A stretch of 64,000 nt of DNA from Opitutia bacterium (GTDB lineage Bacteria; Verrucomicrobiota; Verrucomicrobiae; Opitutales; UBA953): the NCBI GenBank assembly GCA_004558035.1, contig SFEJ01000004.1:62001-126000 (forward strand), in the 5' to 3' direction. Made by a program: the position numbers and the translations under genes. Shown here in pieces: positions 41,715-50,363 of the stretch. Every line of letters starts with the position of its first letter. Within the stretch, counting starts at the first letter, position 1. The notes beneath the pieces are model-generated. The model saw nothing but the letters and a program-made list of their open reading frames with translations. It was not told the origin of the DNA and did not search any database.

Positions 41715-42482
41715 ATGTCAACGAATGCATATCTTTTTCTGGGGACGCCGGGGTGCGGCAGACGCGCGATCATCGCCGATCTCGTCCGCGACGGCCTCGA
41801 AGGCGACACCACGCTCTACATCGCCGAACCCGAACGCGACGCCGAGGCCGAAAAGCCCCTCGCCGACGTTCCCGCGCTCACGACGCGCTCGTGGAAATTC
41901 GACGACGACAGCGGGATCGACCTCGGCGAGCCGCACGACGCCGGCGACAACGTCGTCTTTCTGACCGACGGCGAGGACGATCCCGTCGATCAGGTCGAAG
42001 CCTTCGCCACGCTCGCGAAGCGCCTCGGCTGGCACGTCGCGCGCGTCGTGACGATCGCGGACTGCGCGTTCGCGAGCGCCGTTCCCGCGAGCGCCGAGTG
42101 GTTCGCCGCGTGCATTCATTTTTCGGATACGATCCTGCTGACGAACCGCGAGGGCGTCTCCAACAAATGGATCAATGAGTTCAAGGAGCCCAGCGTCAAG
42201 GCGTGCTTCCCGTGCACGTTCGAGCTCGTGAAGAAGCACCGCGTCGAAAATCCCGCGCGCGTGCTCGCGGACTCGCCGCGCCGCATGACGATGATCTTCG
42301 ACGAGCAGGACCCGATCGACGACCTCGAATTCGACGAGGACAACCTGCCCGAAGAGCCGTTCGACCTCGTCTCCGCGCCCGATCCGTATTTCGAGACGAC
42401 GGATTCCGGCGCGCGCAAGATCGTGATTCCGCGCACGGGCGAGCTGCTCGACGCCTACGACCGCCTCCGCGGGAACGCCTGA
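41715..42482 (+). CDS. CobW-like P-loop protein with a degenerate Walker A
   Basis: A 255-residue cytoplasmic protein. The N-terminus NAYLFLGTPGCGRRAIIADL sits like the Walker A of G3E GTPases (CobW/HypB class), but the invariant Lys-Ser/Thr is replaced by Arg-Arg, so nucleotide binding is doubtful. The middle (DNVVFLTDGEDDPVDQVEAF, then DTILLTNREGVSNKWINEFK) has the order of a G3E GTPase; the C-terminus is strongly acidic (DDLEFDEDNLPEEPFD). It reads as a conserved family of unknown role. It precedes menA by 13 nt and is probably cotranscribed with it. Confidence 0.6.
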   Translation: MSTNAYLFLGTPGCGRRAIIADLVRDGLEGDTTLYIAEPERDAEAEKPLADVPALTTRSWKFDDDSGIDLGEPHDAGDNVVFLTDGEDDPVDQVEAFATLAKRLGWHVARVVTIADCAFASAVPASAEWFAACIHFSDTILLTNREGVSNKWINEFKEPSVKACFPCTFELVKKHRVENPARVLADSPRRMTMIFDEQDPIDDLEFDEDNLPEEPFDLVSAPDPYFETTDSGARKIVIPRTGELLDAYDRLRGNA

Positions 42483-42495
42483 ACCTTCCGACGCC

Positions 42496-43392
42496 ATGAC
42501 CACCGCCGTAGCGCTCTTTCTCGCCGCGCGCCCGCGCACGCTTCCCGCCGCGCTCGCGCCCGTGCTGCTCGGTTCCGCCTGCGCCGCCGTCGCGGGGAAA
42601 TTCTCGCCCGTTCCCGCGCTGTGCGCCGCGCTCTTCGCGCTCTTCGCGCAGATCGCGAGCAACCTCGCCAACGACTACGGCGACTTCAAGAAAGGCGCGG
42701 ACGGCGCCGACCGGCTCGGCCCCGAGCGCGCGACGGCGCAGGGCTGGCTTTCGCCGAAACAGACGCTGACCGCCGCGCTCGTCTCGGTCTTCGTCGCGGT
42801 CGCGTTCGGGCTCGCGCTGATCGAGTTCGGCGGGCCGTGGATGCTCCTCGTCGGCGCGCTGAGCGTCGTCGCCTGCCTCGCGTACTCGCTCGGGCCGTTC
42901 CCGCTGGCGTATCACGGGCTGGGCGACGTCTTCGTCGTCACGTTCTTCGGGCTGGTCGCGGTCGCGTTCACGACGTGGACGCAGGCGCTGGCGTTCCCGC
43001 CGTTCATGTGGGTCGTCGCGCTCGCGTGCGGGCTCGGCGCGGACAACATTCTGCTCGTCAACAATCTGCGCGACCGCGGGACGGACGCGCGCGCGGGCAA
43101 GCGCACGACGGTCGTCCGCTTCGGCGAAGGCTTCGCCGTCGGGCTCTACAAATTCAATCTCGTCTTCGTCTTTCTCTCGCCGCTGATTCTCCGCTTCGCG
43201 TTCGGCATGGACGCGCTCTGCGTGCTGCTGCCGATGGTCGTGCTGCCGTGGTTCATGGCTCCGATCCTGAAGACGCTGCGCACGTACGAAGATCCGCGCG
43301 AGCTGAATCCGCTGCTGGGCAAGACCGCCGGCGCGCTGCTCATCTACGCGCTGACGCAGAGCCTCGGCCTCTTCATCCAGGCCGCCGCCTGA
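42496..43392 (+). CDS. menA: 1,4-dihydroxy-2-naphthoate polyprenyltransferase
   Basis: A membrane UbiA-family prenyltransferase making demethylmenaquinone, the quinone precursor for the electron chain that complex I feeds. The 298 residues have about nine membrane segments. It starts LAARPRTLPAALAPVLLGSA; the first Asp-rich site is NLANDYGDFKKGADGADRLG and the second VNNLRDRGTDARAGKRTTVV, both MenA-specific. The end TYEDPRELNPLLGKTAGALL also fits. The start at 42496 is the only sensible ATG. Confidence 0.94.
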   Translation: MTTAVALFLAARPRTLPAALAPVLLGSACAAVAGKFSPVPALCAALFALFAQIASNLANDYGDFKKGADGADRLGPERATAQGWLSPKQTLTAALVSVFVAVAFGLALIEFGGPWMLLVGALSVVACLAYSLGPFPLAYHGLGDVFVVTFFGLVAVAFTTWTQALAFPPFMWVVALACGLGADNILLVNNLRDRGTDARAGKRTTVVRFGEGFAVGLYKFNLVFVFLSPLILRFAFGMDALCVLLPMVVLPWFMAPILKTLRTYEDPRELNPLLGKTAGALLIYALTQSLGLFIQAAA

Positions 43393-43478
43393 CCCCGCGG
43401 CGTTCCCGCGCGCGTCATTTATCTCTCGCAAAATCCGGACGAACAGAGGAAAATCCGCCGCAAACCACCGAAACCGCC

Positions 43479-43901
43479 ATGCAGCAAGACATACGTTGGA
43501 TTCAGCGATACGACAGTTTTTCCCGAGCCTGCTCCCGCATTCTGGAGATCACGGAGTCGGGGAAGACGCCTTCGCAGCTGTCCGAGCTCGAACAGGAGGG
43601 GCTGATTCAGCGCTTCGAATACACCTTTGAACTCGCGTGGAAGACCCTTCAGGATCTGCTGCGGGAACGCGGCTACGCGGACTTCGTGCCCGGGCCGAAC
43701 GGCGTGCTGAAAAAGGCGTTCGAAGTCGGGCTCATCTCCGATCACGACCTTTGGCGCAGAACGGCGAAGGCCCGGACTTCCACCGCCCACACCTACAACG
43801 CGGAAGACGCGCTCGCCGTGGTGAACGGGATCTTCGCCGAATACTCCGTCGCTCTGAAGGCTCTTCGGGAGACCCTGGCGACCGAAACGCGGAGGAGCTG
43901 A
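43479..43901 (+). CDS. HepT-like HEPN toxin (HI0074 family)
   Basis: A 140-residue helical HEPN protein. The C-terminal half carries the RNase motif R-x4-H-x-Y as Arg99, His104 and Tyr106 (KARTSTAHTYN). In characterised HepT/MntA pairs this protein is an mRNA- or tRNA-targeting RNase that the partner neutralises by adding AMP to the Tyr. The next gene, 4 nt downstream, is the matching nucleotidyltransferase. Only one copy of the genome-wide CGGGAACG motif falls in the pair, so it may be a fairly recent arrival. An alternative older label is 'nucleotidyltransferase substrate-binding protein'. Confidence 0.85.
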   Translation: MQQDIRWIQRYDSFSRACSRILEITESGKTPSQLSELEQEGLIQRFEYTFELAWKTLQDLLRERGYADFVPGPNGVLKKAFEVGLISDHDLWRRTAKARTSTAHTYNAEDALAVVNGIFAEYSVALKALRETLATETRRS

Positions 43902-43905
43902 CGCC

Positions 43906-44214
43906 GTGCCGTTCGGACTGAGCCCCGCCGTGATCGAGGAGATTCGCGGCGTATTCAGAAAACACGCGAACGTCGAACAGGCGATTCTTTTCGGCTCGCG
44001 CGCGAAGGGGAATTTTTCGGAAGGCTCGGACGTCGATCTCGCCCTCGTCGGGCAAGCCCCTTTTTCTTCGCGGGAGCTTTCCGACATCGCGCTCCAGCTC
44101 GACGACCTCGGTCTGCTCTACAAAATCGACCTGATTGACCGCGCCGCCCACGCGGCGACGCCCTTGGGCGAGCATGTCGCCCGCGTCGGCAAAATCTTCT
44201 ACGCGCGCGACTGA
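43906..44214 (+). CDS. MntA-like minimal nucleotidyltransferase antitoxin
   Basis: A 102-residue MNT-fold protein with the G-S-x10-D-x-D signature (FGSRAKGNFSEGSDVDLALV; Asp42 and Asp44) and the third Asp in the LYKIDLIDRAAH strand. It probably AMPylates and silences the HEPN partner. It begins with GTG at 43906, decided by a strong GGAGGAG about 10 nt upstream and the 4-nt gap to the toxin gene. Confidence 0.85.
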   Translation: MPFGLSPAVIEEIRGVFRKHANVEQAILFGSRAKGNFSEGSDVDLALVGQAPFSSRELSDIALQLDDLGLLYKIDLIDRAAHAATPLGEHVARVGKIFYARD

Positions 44215-44243
44215 GGAAGCGCGGCCCTCCCGCGCGGGAACGC

Positions 44244-44894
44244 TCAGCGGGGAGCGGAGGCGCGGAAGTTTTCGATTTCGGCGACGAGGGCGCGCGCGAT
44301 TTCGAGCTTCGGCGCGCGCGCGAACGCCTTGCGGAAGCCGCCGTTCCCGAGCAACACGACCGCGTTGTCGTCCGCCCCGAACGCGCCGACGTTCCCGCGC
44401 CCGACGAGGTTCGCGACGATCAGGTCGAGCCGCTTTTCGCGCAGCTTCTTCAGCGCGTAGTCCTCGACGTCGCGCGTCTCCGCCGCGAAGCCGACGACGG
44501 TCTGCCCCGGCGCCTTCTCCGCGGCGAGCGTCTTCAGAATGTCCGTCACGGGCTCGAACTCGACGACCATGCCGCGGCCGTCCTTCTTGCGCTTCTGCGG
44601 CTCGTAATGCTTCGGGCGGAAATCGCAGACGGCGGCGGTCTTCACGAGCACGTCGCAGCGCGGGAACGCCTCGCGCGCGGCGGCGAGCATTTCCTCGCCG
44701 GTGACGACGGGCGTCACGCGCGCGCCTTCCGGCGGCGGGAGCGCGACGTTCGCGGAGACGATCTCGACGTCCCAACCGCGTTCCCGCGCGGCGGCGGCGA
44801 TCGCGTAGCCCATTTTTCCCGTGGACGGGTTGGAGATGTAGCGCACGGGATCGAAAAATTCGCGCGTGGCGCCGGCGGTTATCAGCATTTTCAT
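44244..44894 (-). CDS. coaB: Phosphopantothenate--cysteine ligase (stand-alone CoaB)
   Basis: Joins cysteine to 4'-phosphopantothenate in coenzyme A synthesis. The 216-residue product matches the CoaB half of the usual CoaBC fusion: LITAGATREFFDPVRYISNP with STGKMGYAIAAAA, the AAVCDFRP loop, KIKK-like KRKKDGRG and GFAAETRD. No CoaC flavoprotein domain is attached, as in some bacteria and in eukaryotes. The ATG at 44894 is chosen (MKMLITAG). The gene lies 5 nt after the small membrane-protein gene. Confidence 0.9.
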   Translation of the reverse strand: MKMLITAGATREFFDPVRYISNPSTGKMGYAIAAAARERGWDVEIVSANVALPPPEGARVTPVVTGEEMLAAAREAFPRCDVLVKTAAVCDFRPKHYEPQKRKKDGRGMVVEFEPVTDILKTLAAEKAPGQTVVGFAAETRDVEDYALKKLREKRLDLIVANLVGRGNVGAFGADDNAVVLLGNGGFRKAFARAPKLEIARALVAEIENFRASAPR

Positions 44895-44899
44895 GGTTT

Positions 44900-45184
44900 T
44901 CAGTCTCCTCCGAAGATGTTCCAGGCCCAGAGGCTTTCGTAAAGCAGCCAAAGAAAGAAAAGGTAAAGGGCGAAGATCGCGATTCTGCCGACCCAGCGCC
45001 AGAAAAACGATTTCGGCGTGAAGTCGTCGGAAAACGGCGCGCCGAAAATCCAGCGCATCAGGCGTTCCCAGGCGGGCGGACGCGTCTCGCGCCACGCCTC
45101 CGGCAGGGCGAGCGTGACGCTCGAATCGTACCGGCGGGCGAGCCGGCGGCAGATCCACGTGAAGACGCTGCGGAAAAGGTTCAC
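44900..45184 (-). CDS. Small membrane protein of unknown function
   Basis: 94 residues. The amphipathic, Arg-rich N-terminal half is followed by one strong membrane segment near the C-terminus (GRIAIFALYLFFLWLLYESL). I do not recognise the family. It is the middle gene of a likely minus-strand operon with the secreted pair upstream and coaB downstream (5-nt gap). Confidence 0.6.
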   Translation of the reverse strand: MNLFRSVFTWICRRLARRYDSSVTLALPEAWRETRPPAWERLMRWIFGAPFSDDFTPKSFFWRWVGRIAIFALYLFFLWLLYESLWAWNIFGGD

Positions 45185-45203
45185 GGCCGTTTCGCGGGAA
45201 CGT

Positions 45204-46106
45204 TCACTGAGAGCACCAGAGGCGGATCGCCTCCTTCGCGTACTCCGCCCAGATCGACTCCTTGTCGAGCGCGATCATCTCCTCGTAGATCTTCCGCAGC
45301 TTCGCGCGGTCGTAGCCGGCGCGGCGCAGGCGCCCGGAGCACGCGGCGTAGATCTCCTGCTTCTGCCGCGGCGTGTAGCGCTCGCCGGCGGTCAGCTCCT
45401 TCAGCTTCGCGAGCGTCTCCTCGACGGAGAGCAGGCGTTTTTCCGGCTTCTTGTCGTCGAAGCTCGTGTCGTCCACGAGCAGCTTGAAGACGTCGAAGAC
45501 GGCGCGCGCGGAGAGCGGCTCCTTCAGCTCGGGATCGTTCTCGCGGACGATCTTTTCCGTGTCCGGCGGCGGGAAGACGCCTTCGATCGCGGCGGCCTCG
45601 CCGTAGAGCTTCGCCTTTTCGCGGCCCTTCGCGCGCTCCGCCTTCTGCAGAATCGCGCGCTGCTTCTTGTAGAGCTCGAACTTCTCCTTCATCAGCGCGA
45701 CGACCTTGTCCGCCGGCTGCAGCAGCTCGTCGCCGCAGATCACGTAATAATCCGCGCCCGCGGACGACTGCAGCACGAGCGCGGGAACGCTGCGCACGCG
45801 CTTCGTGCGCCGGAAGCCCTTGCCCTTTTCCTCGGCGGTCTTCCTGTCCTTTTCGCTCGGGCGTTGGTAGAGCGGAATCGCGACGAGATTCGCGTTCCCG
45901 CAGGCGCTCTTCACCTTCGGATTCTTCCAGAGATCGCCGAGCAGGCGCGGCCCGACCTTCTCCCAGTCCGGCCCGTAGAGGAAGACGACGACGCCGTCCG
46001 CCGGGTTGCCCTTCATCGCCTGTTCGTAGGTCTTTTTCTCCGAACCGGCGAAGAGCGTTCCCGCGAAGGCGAGCAGAAGCAGCGCGAAACGTAATGTCTT
46101 TTTCAT
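45204..46106 (-). CDS. Secreted protein with thioredoxin-like N-terminal region
   Basis: 300 residues, signal peptide MKKTLRFALLLLAFAGTLFA, so exported to the periplasm. Residues ~35-140 look like a thioredoxin fold without the CxxC pair (VVVFLYGPDWEKVGPRLLGD, NANLVAIPLYQRPSE, VPALVLQSSAGADYYVICGD). The rest is helical and charged. It starts 12 nt after the stop of the transglutaminase-like gene, with a good AGGAG site, so the two secreted proteins are made together. Function unknown. Confidence 0.7.
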   Translation of the reverse strand: MKKTLRFALLLLAFAGTLFAGSEKKTYEQAMKGNPADGVVVFLYGPDWEKVGPRLLGDLWKNPKVKSACGNANLVAIPLYQRPSEKDRKTAEEKGKGFRRTKRVRSVPALVLQSSAGADYYVICGDELLQPADKVVALMKEKFELYKKQRAILQKAERAKGREKAKLYGEAAAIEGVFPPPDTEKIVRENDPELKEPLSARAVFDVFKLLVDDTSFDDKKPEKRLLSVEETLAKLKELTAGERYTPRQKQEIYAACSGRLRRAGYDRAKLRKIYEEMIALDKESIWAEYAKEAIRLWCSQ

Positions 46107-46118
46107 GACGAAATCTCC

Positions 46119-47753
46119 TCAGTCCTCCTTGTTGCGCGAATTGCCCGACGCCCAGTCCGAAAAAATCTTCTCGTAGTCGGGGTTGCCCTTGAAGGCGCGC
46201 TTCCCGCTCTCGACGAACTTCTTCTTGCCGTCGGCGGAAAGATGCGCGCACTGCGCCTCCCAGAAACTTTCCATGTCCCAGGTCGCCGGTCCCTTGGTCT
46301 TGAACGCGGCGAAACAGGCGTCGAAGAGCTTGAGCTTCTCCTCGTCCGTCTTCGTCTCCGCCAGGAGCTGCGGATAGACGAACGTCCGGAGGCCCGTCGC
46401 GCAGACTTCCGGATATTTTCCCGCGAACGCGGCGATGAACTTGTCGTGCGTCTGGAGCCAGAACTTCCTGTTCGCCTTCTGCGACTTCGCGTACCCGCAG
46501 GCGTCGCGCCAGACGAGATAGTTCAGCGGCTGCGCGGCGAGCGCCTGCGAATAGAGCGCGGACGCGGCGGCGCGGTTCTTCCCCGTCTCCGCGAAAAAGC
46601 GCGCGAGCGCCGCCTTGCGGAAGGAGTCCGGCGTCTTCTTCGAGTCCGAAAAAAGATCCTGCGTCAGGAAGATGAACGTCCACCCGCCGCCGTCGAGCAG
46701 CCGCCAATGCAGATCGCGCCGATGGGAGACGGAATTGTTGTCGCGCCACCGCCCGTTCACGCGCACGGCGAACGCGCAGTGCCCCGGCTCGCCCATCGTC
46801 AGCGCGGGAACGCCGTTGGAGACCGCTCCCGAGACGCCGTAGTGCGAAATGCCGCCGCAGACGGCGCCGACCTCGAGCGACATGGCGGACATGTTCACTT
46901 CGCCCTTCTTCGTGCTGAAATGCCGGCGGAACGGCGCGTAATAGTCGGGATTGTGCACGCTGTCGCCCGCCTTGTTCCAAAGCCGGTAGTCGAGCTGGTG
47001 GATGTCGTAGGCGCTCGCGTAGCCCTCCTCCGTGAGCTTCACGTTGTCGCGCGCCCAGCGCATCGAATACTCGTTCCCGAAATCGTTGTCGCCCTTCCAG
47101 CCGCAGACGATGCGCATGTCCCAGTAGTCCAGCTCGTCGAACACGGCGTTGAGCTTGCCCGCGCGCCAGCTCTCCGCGAAGAAGCGGTAGCGCTTCACCG
47201 CGCGCGCGGGATTGTCGAGCGACCAGCCGTTCCGCGAAAACTCGGCGGCGGTCGCCGTCGCGATCTTCCGCAGCGTCGGGTCGTTGACCATCTTCTTGTC
47301 CTTCGCCGCGATCGCCAGCAGCATGTCCAGAAATTTGTCCGCGTTCGTCGGCGTTCCCGTGTAGAGGTAACCGTCGAGCCACTTCTCGTCCGAAAGAAAC
47401 TGAAAGAACGTCCGCCGCACGTCGAGCTTCTGGATCCGCTCGACCACGGCGTCCGCGCCCGCCGCGTTCATGAAGCGCCAGCGCGCGAGCGCGAGTCGGT
47501 TCTTCGGCGACTTCAGAAACGCGTCCGTCTCCTTCGCGTCCTTCGCCTTGTCCGCCGGAAGCGCCGAGACGATCTTCGAGGCGAGCCCACGCATCACGAA
47601 CTTCGCGTCGAGCCACTCGCGCCCCGTCTGGCTCTCCCCGTTCAGCTCCGGATCGATCTTAATCTCGTCCGCCGACGACGGAACAACCGCGCAGACGGAC
47701 AGCAGCGCCGCGCAGACGAAAAATTTTCCGACAACGAGATATCTCAAAATCAT
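46119..47753 (-). CDS. Secreted transglutaminase-like protein
   Basis: 544 residues with a signal peptide (KFFVCAALLSVCAVVPSSAD). Around residues 300-350 it has VCGGISHYGVSGAVSNGVPA and MGEPGHCAFAVRVNGRWRDN, the Cys...His...Asp/Asn arrangement of the transglutaminase/cysteine-protease fold in large periplasmic proteins. The flanks are helical, TPR-like repeats (ASALYSQALAAQPLNYLVWR). Whether it cross-links, cleaves or only binds is unknown. It forms a pair with the thioredoxin-like gene downstream. Confidence 0.68.
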   Translation of the reverse strand: MILRYLVVGKFFVCAALLSVCAVVPSSADEIKIDPELNGESQTGREWLDAKFVMRGLASKIVSALPADKAKDAKETDAFLKSPKNRLALARWRFMNAAGADAVVERIQKLDVRRTFFQFLSDEKWLDGYLYTGTPTNADKFLDMLLAIAAKDKKMVNDPTLRKIATATAAEFSRNGWSLDNPARAVKRYRFFAESWRAGKLNAVFDELDYWDMRIVCGWKGDNDFGNEYSMRWARDNVKLTEEGYASAYDIHQLDYRLWNKAGDSVHNPDYYAPFRRHFSTKKGEVNMSAMSLEVGAVCGGISHYGVSGAVSNGVPALTMGEPGHCAFAVRVNGRWRDNNSVSHRRDLHWRLLDGGGWTFIFLTQDLFSDSKKTPDSFRKAALARFFAETGKNRAAASALYSQALAAQPLNYLVWRDACGYAKSQKANRKFWLQTHDKFIAAFAGKYPEVCATGLRTFVYPQLLAETKTDEEKLKLFDACFAAFKTKGPATWDMESFWEAQCAHLSADGKKKFVESGKRAFKGNPDYEKIFSDWASGNSRNKED

Positions 47754-47896
47754 GCCGCCATGCTAAGACGGAAAGCCGAAAACGGGAAGCGGGAAATGAC
47801 GGAGAGGAAAACGGAGTTCCCGCGGAGCTCCGTTTCCCTGTTCCTCCGTTCCTCTGTGTTAAAAAATTTGAGAGGAGGGATTTCAAAAAGCGGGGA

Positions 47897-49192
47897 TCAG
47901 TCGTAGAGGCGGTGGCGGCGCATGCGCTCGGCGAAGACCTGTGCCTGGCGGCGCCAGAGACCGCACCACGCGCGCACGTCGAGCTTCGCGCCTTCGCGCG
48001 CGAGCGCTTTGAAGAACGCCTCCGAGCCGACGTGCTTGATGAAGAGGTCGCGCTCGTTGACGGCAAGCGTCGCGAAAGGATTGCTTCCGCTCCAGACGCA
48101 GACCTGGCGCATCATGTGAAAGCTGATTTCGCAGGGCGCGAGCGCGTCCCAGTTCGCGACGGCGAGATAGGCGCCGTCCTTTTCGCCGATTTTGCGCGGG
48201 AGCGCGGTCAGCCCGCGGATGAACCAGGCGTTGATCGTGGCGACGAGCGTCTTGTCGGCTTTTCCCGGATACGAAATCCAGCGGAACGGGAACGTGAGCG
48301 CGCCGTCCGCCGCGCGGAACGTGTGCGAAAATTTTCCGACCTGCGAGCCGAGCCCGCTCATCGCGTAGCCTTCGGCGGCCTCGGGCGAACTGATGTAGGG
48401 CGAGGTCGGCACCCATTTCAGCCCCGTGTCGCGCCAGCGCATGGCGCGCCGCCAGCCGGACATCTTCACGACGTCCACGCGCCCGCGGGAACGCGCGGCG
48501 GGCGTGAGCGAAAGCCAGTTTTCGCGCGTCGCCGCGAGCGCGAGCTCGCCGATCGTCAGCCCGTGCACATAGGGAACGGGATACATGCCGACGTAGCTCT
48601 GCCATTTCGCGTCGAGCATCGGGCCGTCGGTCTTCAGCCCGCCGAGCGGGTTCGGGCGGTCGAGCACGAGCACGGGAACGCCCGCGTCGAAACAGGCCTC
48701 GAGCACGAGCCGCATGCACGAGACGTAGGTGTAGCTGCGCGAGCCGACGTCCTGCAGATCGACGACCATGACGTCGAGCCCGCTCAGCATCTCCGGCGTC
48801 GGCCGGCGCGTCTTGCCGTAAAGGGAAAAGACGGGCAGCCCCGTCGCGGGATCGGTCTGATTCTGGACGATTTTTTCCGCGGGAACGTTCCCGTAGATGC
48901 CGTGTTCGGGGCCGAAGAGCTTCGCGAGCTTCACGCCCGCGCGGCGTCCGCGCGTGTGCAGCACGCGGATGGTGCTTTCGCCGCGGGAATTGACGCCCGC
49001 CTGATTCGTGAGCAGCCCGACGCGCTTGCCGCGGAGGCGGCGGAAGCCCTCGGCTTCGAGCACGTCGATGCCGAGCCGGACTTTCGGCGCGTTCCCGCCG
49101 GCGGTCTCCGCCGCGGCTTCGAGCGCGTTCCCGCCCAGCGCGAGCGCGAGTCCCGCGAAGAGAGAGGTCTTCAGAAATTCCCGACGAAGCAA
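47897..49192 (-). CDS. namZ: Exo-beta-N-acetylmuramidase NamZ-type (DUF1343)
   Basis: Trims N-acetylmuramic acid from the ends of peptidoglycan chains during wall recycling. 431 residues. A Tat-type signal (MLRREFLKTSLFAGLALALG) puts it in the periplasm. The DUF1343 blocks are RVGLLTNQAGVNSRGESTIR, KLFGPEHGIYGNVPAEK, LPVFSLYGKTRRPTPEML and VVDLQDVGSRSYTYVSCMR, then VLDRPNPLGG. It lies downstream of ddh across a repeat-rich gap; both genes touch peptidoglycan metabolism. Confidence 0.88.
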   Translation of the reverse strand: MLRREFLKTSLFAGLALALGGNALEAAAETAGGNAPKVRLGIDVLEAEGFRRLRGKRVGLLTNQAGVNSRGESTIRVLHTRGRRAGVKLAKLFGPEHGIYGNVPAEKIVQNQTDPATGLPVFSLYGKTRRPTPEMLSGLDVMVVDLQDVGSRSYTYVSCMRLVLEACFDAGVPVLVLDRPNPLGGLKTDGPMLDAKWQSYVGMYPVPYVHGLTIGELALAATRENWLSLTPAARSRGRVDVVKMSGWRRAMRWRDTGLKWVPTSPYISSPEAAEGYAMSGLGSQVGKFSHTFRAADGALTFPFRWISYPGKADKTLVATINAWFIRGLTALPRKIGEKDGAYLAVANWDALAPCEISFHMMRQVCVWSGSNPFATLAVNERDLFIKHVGSEAFFKALAREGAKLDVRAWCGLWRRQAQVFAERMRRHRLYD

Positions 49193-49214
49193 GGCGGAGA
49201 TGATTTTTGAGGGT

Positions 49215-49322
49215 GGAATGAATAATGGATAATGAATAATAGATAATGAATAACGGATAGTGGATAGTTGATAGTTATCAATTATCAGTCATCCATTATC
49301 GTCATCCATTATCGTCATCCGC
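49215..49322. repeat. Low-complexity ATAATGAATAATGGATA tract
   Basis: About 15 drifting copies of short words such as gataatgaata, with a run of CATCCATTATCGT repeats at the right end. No hairpin core as in copies A-C. Confidence 0.55.
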
Positions 49323-50312
49323 TCAGAGCATCGTCGCGCGGAGCTCTTCGCCGGACTTCGGCGAAAGCCACGCCGGCGGCACGTCGAACACCGTGAACGC
49401 GCCCTTGCCGCCGTGAGCCGCGATGCGCGTCGCCGCGCGCGCGTAGGCGACGAGCACGCTCGCCGTGAATTCCGGATTCGAGCCGAGCTTGATCGCGTAT
49501 TCGACGATGTGGCGCGTCTCGCCGTTCACGCCCGTCGCGCCGCTGCGGAGCACGAAGCCGCCGTGCGGAATGCCCGCGTGGTCGCGGTCGAGCTCTTCCT
49601 GCGAAATGAAATGAACGGTCGTGTCGTAGTCCGAAAAATAGTTCGGCATCGTCTTGATTTCGCGTTCGATGCGGGCGAGGTCGGCGCCCGGCTCGGCGAC
49701 GACGAAGCATTCGCGCGTGTGCTTCTGGCGCGTCGTGAGATCCGGCGTTTCGCCGGCGCGCACGGCTTCGAGCGCCGCGGGAACGGGGATCGTGTACTGC
49801 TTCGCGTCGGCGACGCCCGCGATGCGGCGCACGGCGTCGGAATGCCCCTGGCTAACGCCCTTGCCCCAGAACGTGTAGTCCTTGCCCTGCGGCAGGAAGG
49901 CGTTGCCGAAGAGGCGGTTCAGCGAGAACAGGCCCGGATCCCAGCCGACGGAGATGACGGCGACCTTGCCGGATTTTTTCGCGGCGGCGTCCACGTTCGC
50001 GAAATGCTCGGGAATCTTCGCGTGCGTGTCGAAGCTGTCGATGCAGTTGAAGAGCGCGGCGCACGCGGGCGTCTGCGCGGGAAGGTCGGTCGCGCTCCCG
50101 CCGCAGAGAATCATCACGTCGATCTTGCCGACGAATTTTTCCGCGTCGGCGACGGAATAGACCGCCGTTCCCGGGAGCGCGGTCGCGACGCTTTTCGGGT
50201 CGCGGCGCGAGAACACGCCGACGAGCTGCATGTCGTCGTTCTGCGCGAGCGCGAGTTCCACGCCGCGCCCGAGATTGCCGTAGCCGTAAATGCCGATTCT
50301 GATTTTTTGCAT
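49323..50312 (-). CDS. ddh: meso-Diaminopimelate dehydrogenase
   Basis: A one-step route to meso-diaminopimelate for peptidoglycan and lysine (tetrahydrodipicolinate + NH3 + NADPH). 329 residues. Seen are IGIYGYGNLGRGVELALAQN, VMILCGGSATDLPAQTPACA, CIDSFDTHAKIPEHFA, VISVGWDPGLFSLNRLFGNA, and FWGKGVSQGHSDAVRRIAGV, all typical of Ddh. It lies 51 nt after the dihydroorotase-like gene and is probably cotranscribed with it. Confidence 0.95.
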   Translation of the reverse strand: MQKIRIGIYGYGNLGRGVELALAQNDDMQLVGVFSRRDPKSVATALPGTAVYSVADAEKFVGKIDVMILCGGSATDLPAQTPACAALFNCIDSFDTHAKIPEHFANVDAAAKKSGKVAVISVGWDPGLFSLNRLFGNAFLPQGKDYTFWGKGVSQGHSDAVRRIAGVADAKQYTIPVPAALEAVRAGETPDLTTRQKHTRECFVVAEPGADLARIEREIKTMPNYFSDYDTTVHFISQEELDRDHAGIPHGGFVLRSGATGVNGETRHIVEYAIKLGSNPEFTASVLVAYARAATRIAAHGGKGAFTVFDVPPAWLSPKSGEELRATML

Positions 50313-50363
50313 AAGTCTGATTTCCTGAATTTGAAAAATTTTTTCGAAAAGTCCGCGCGCCGC

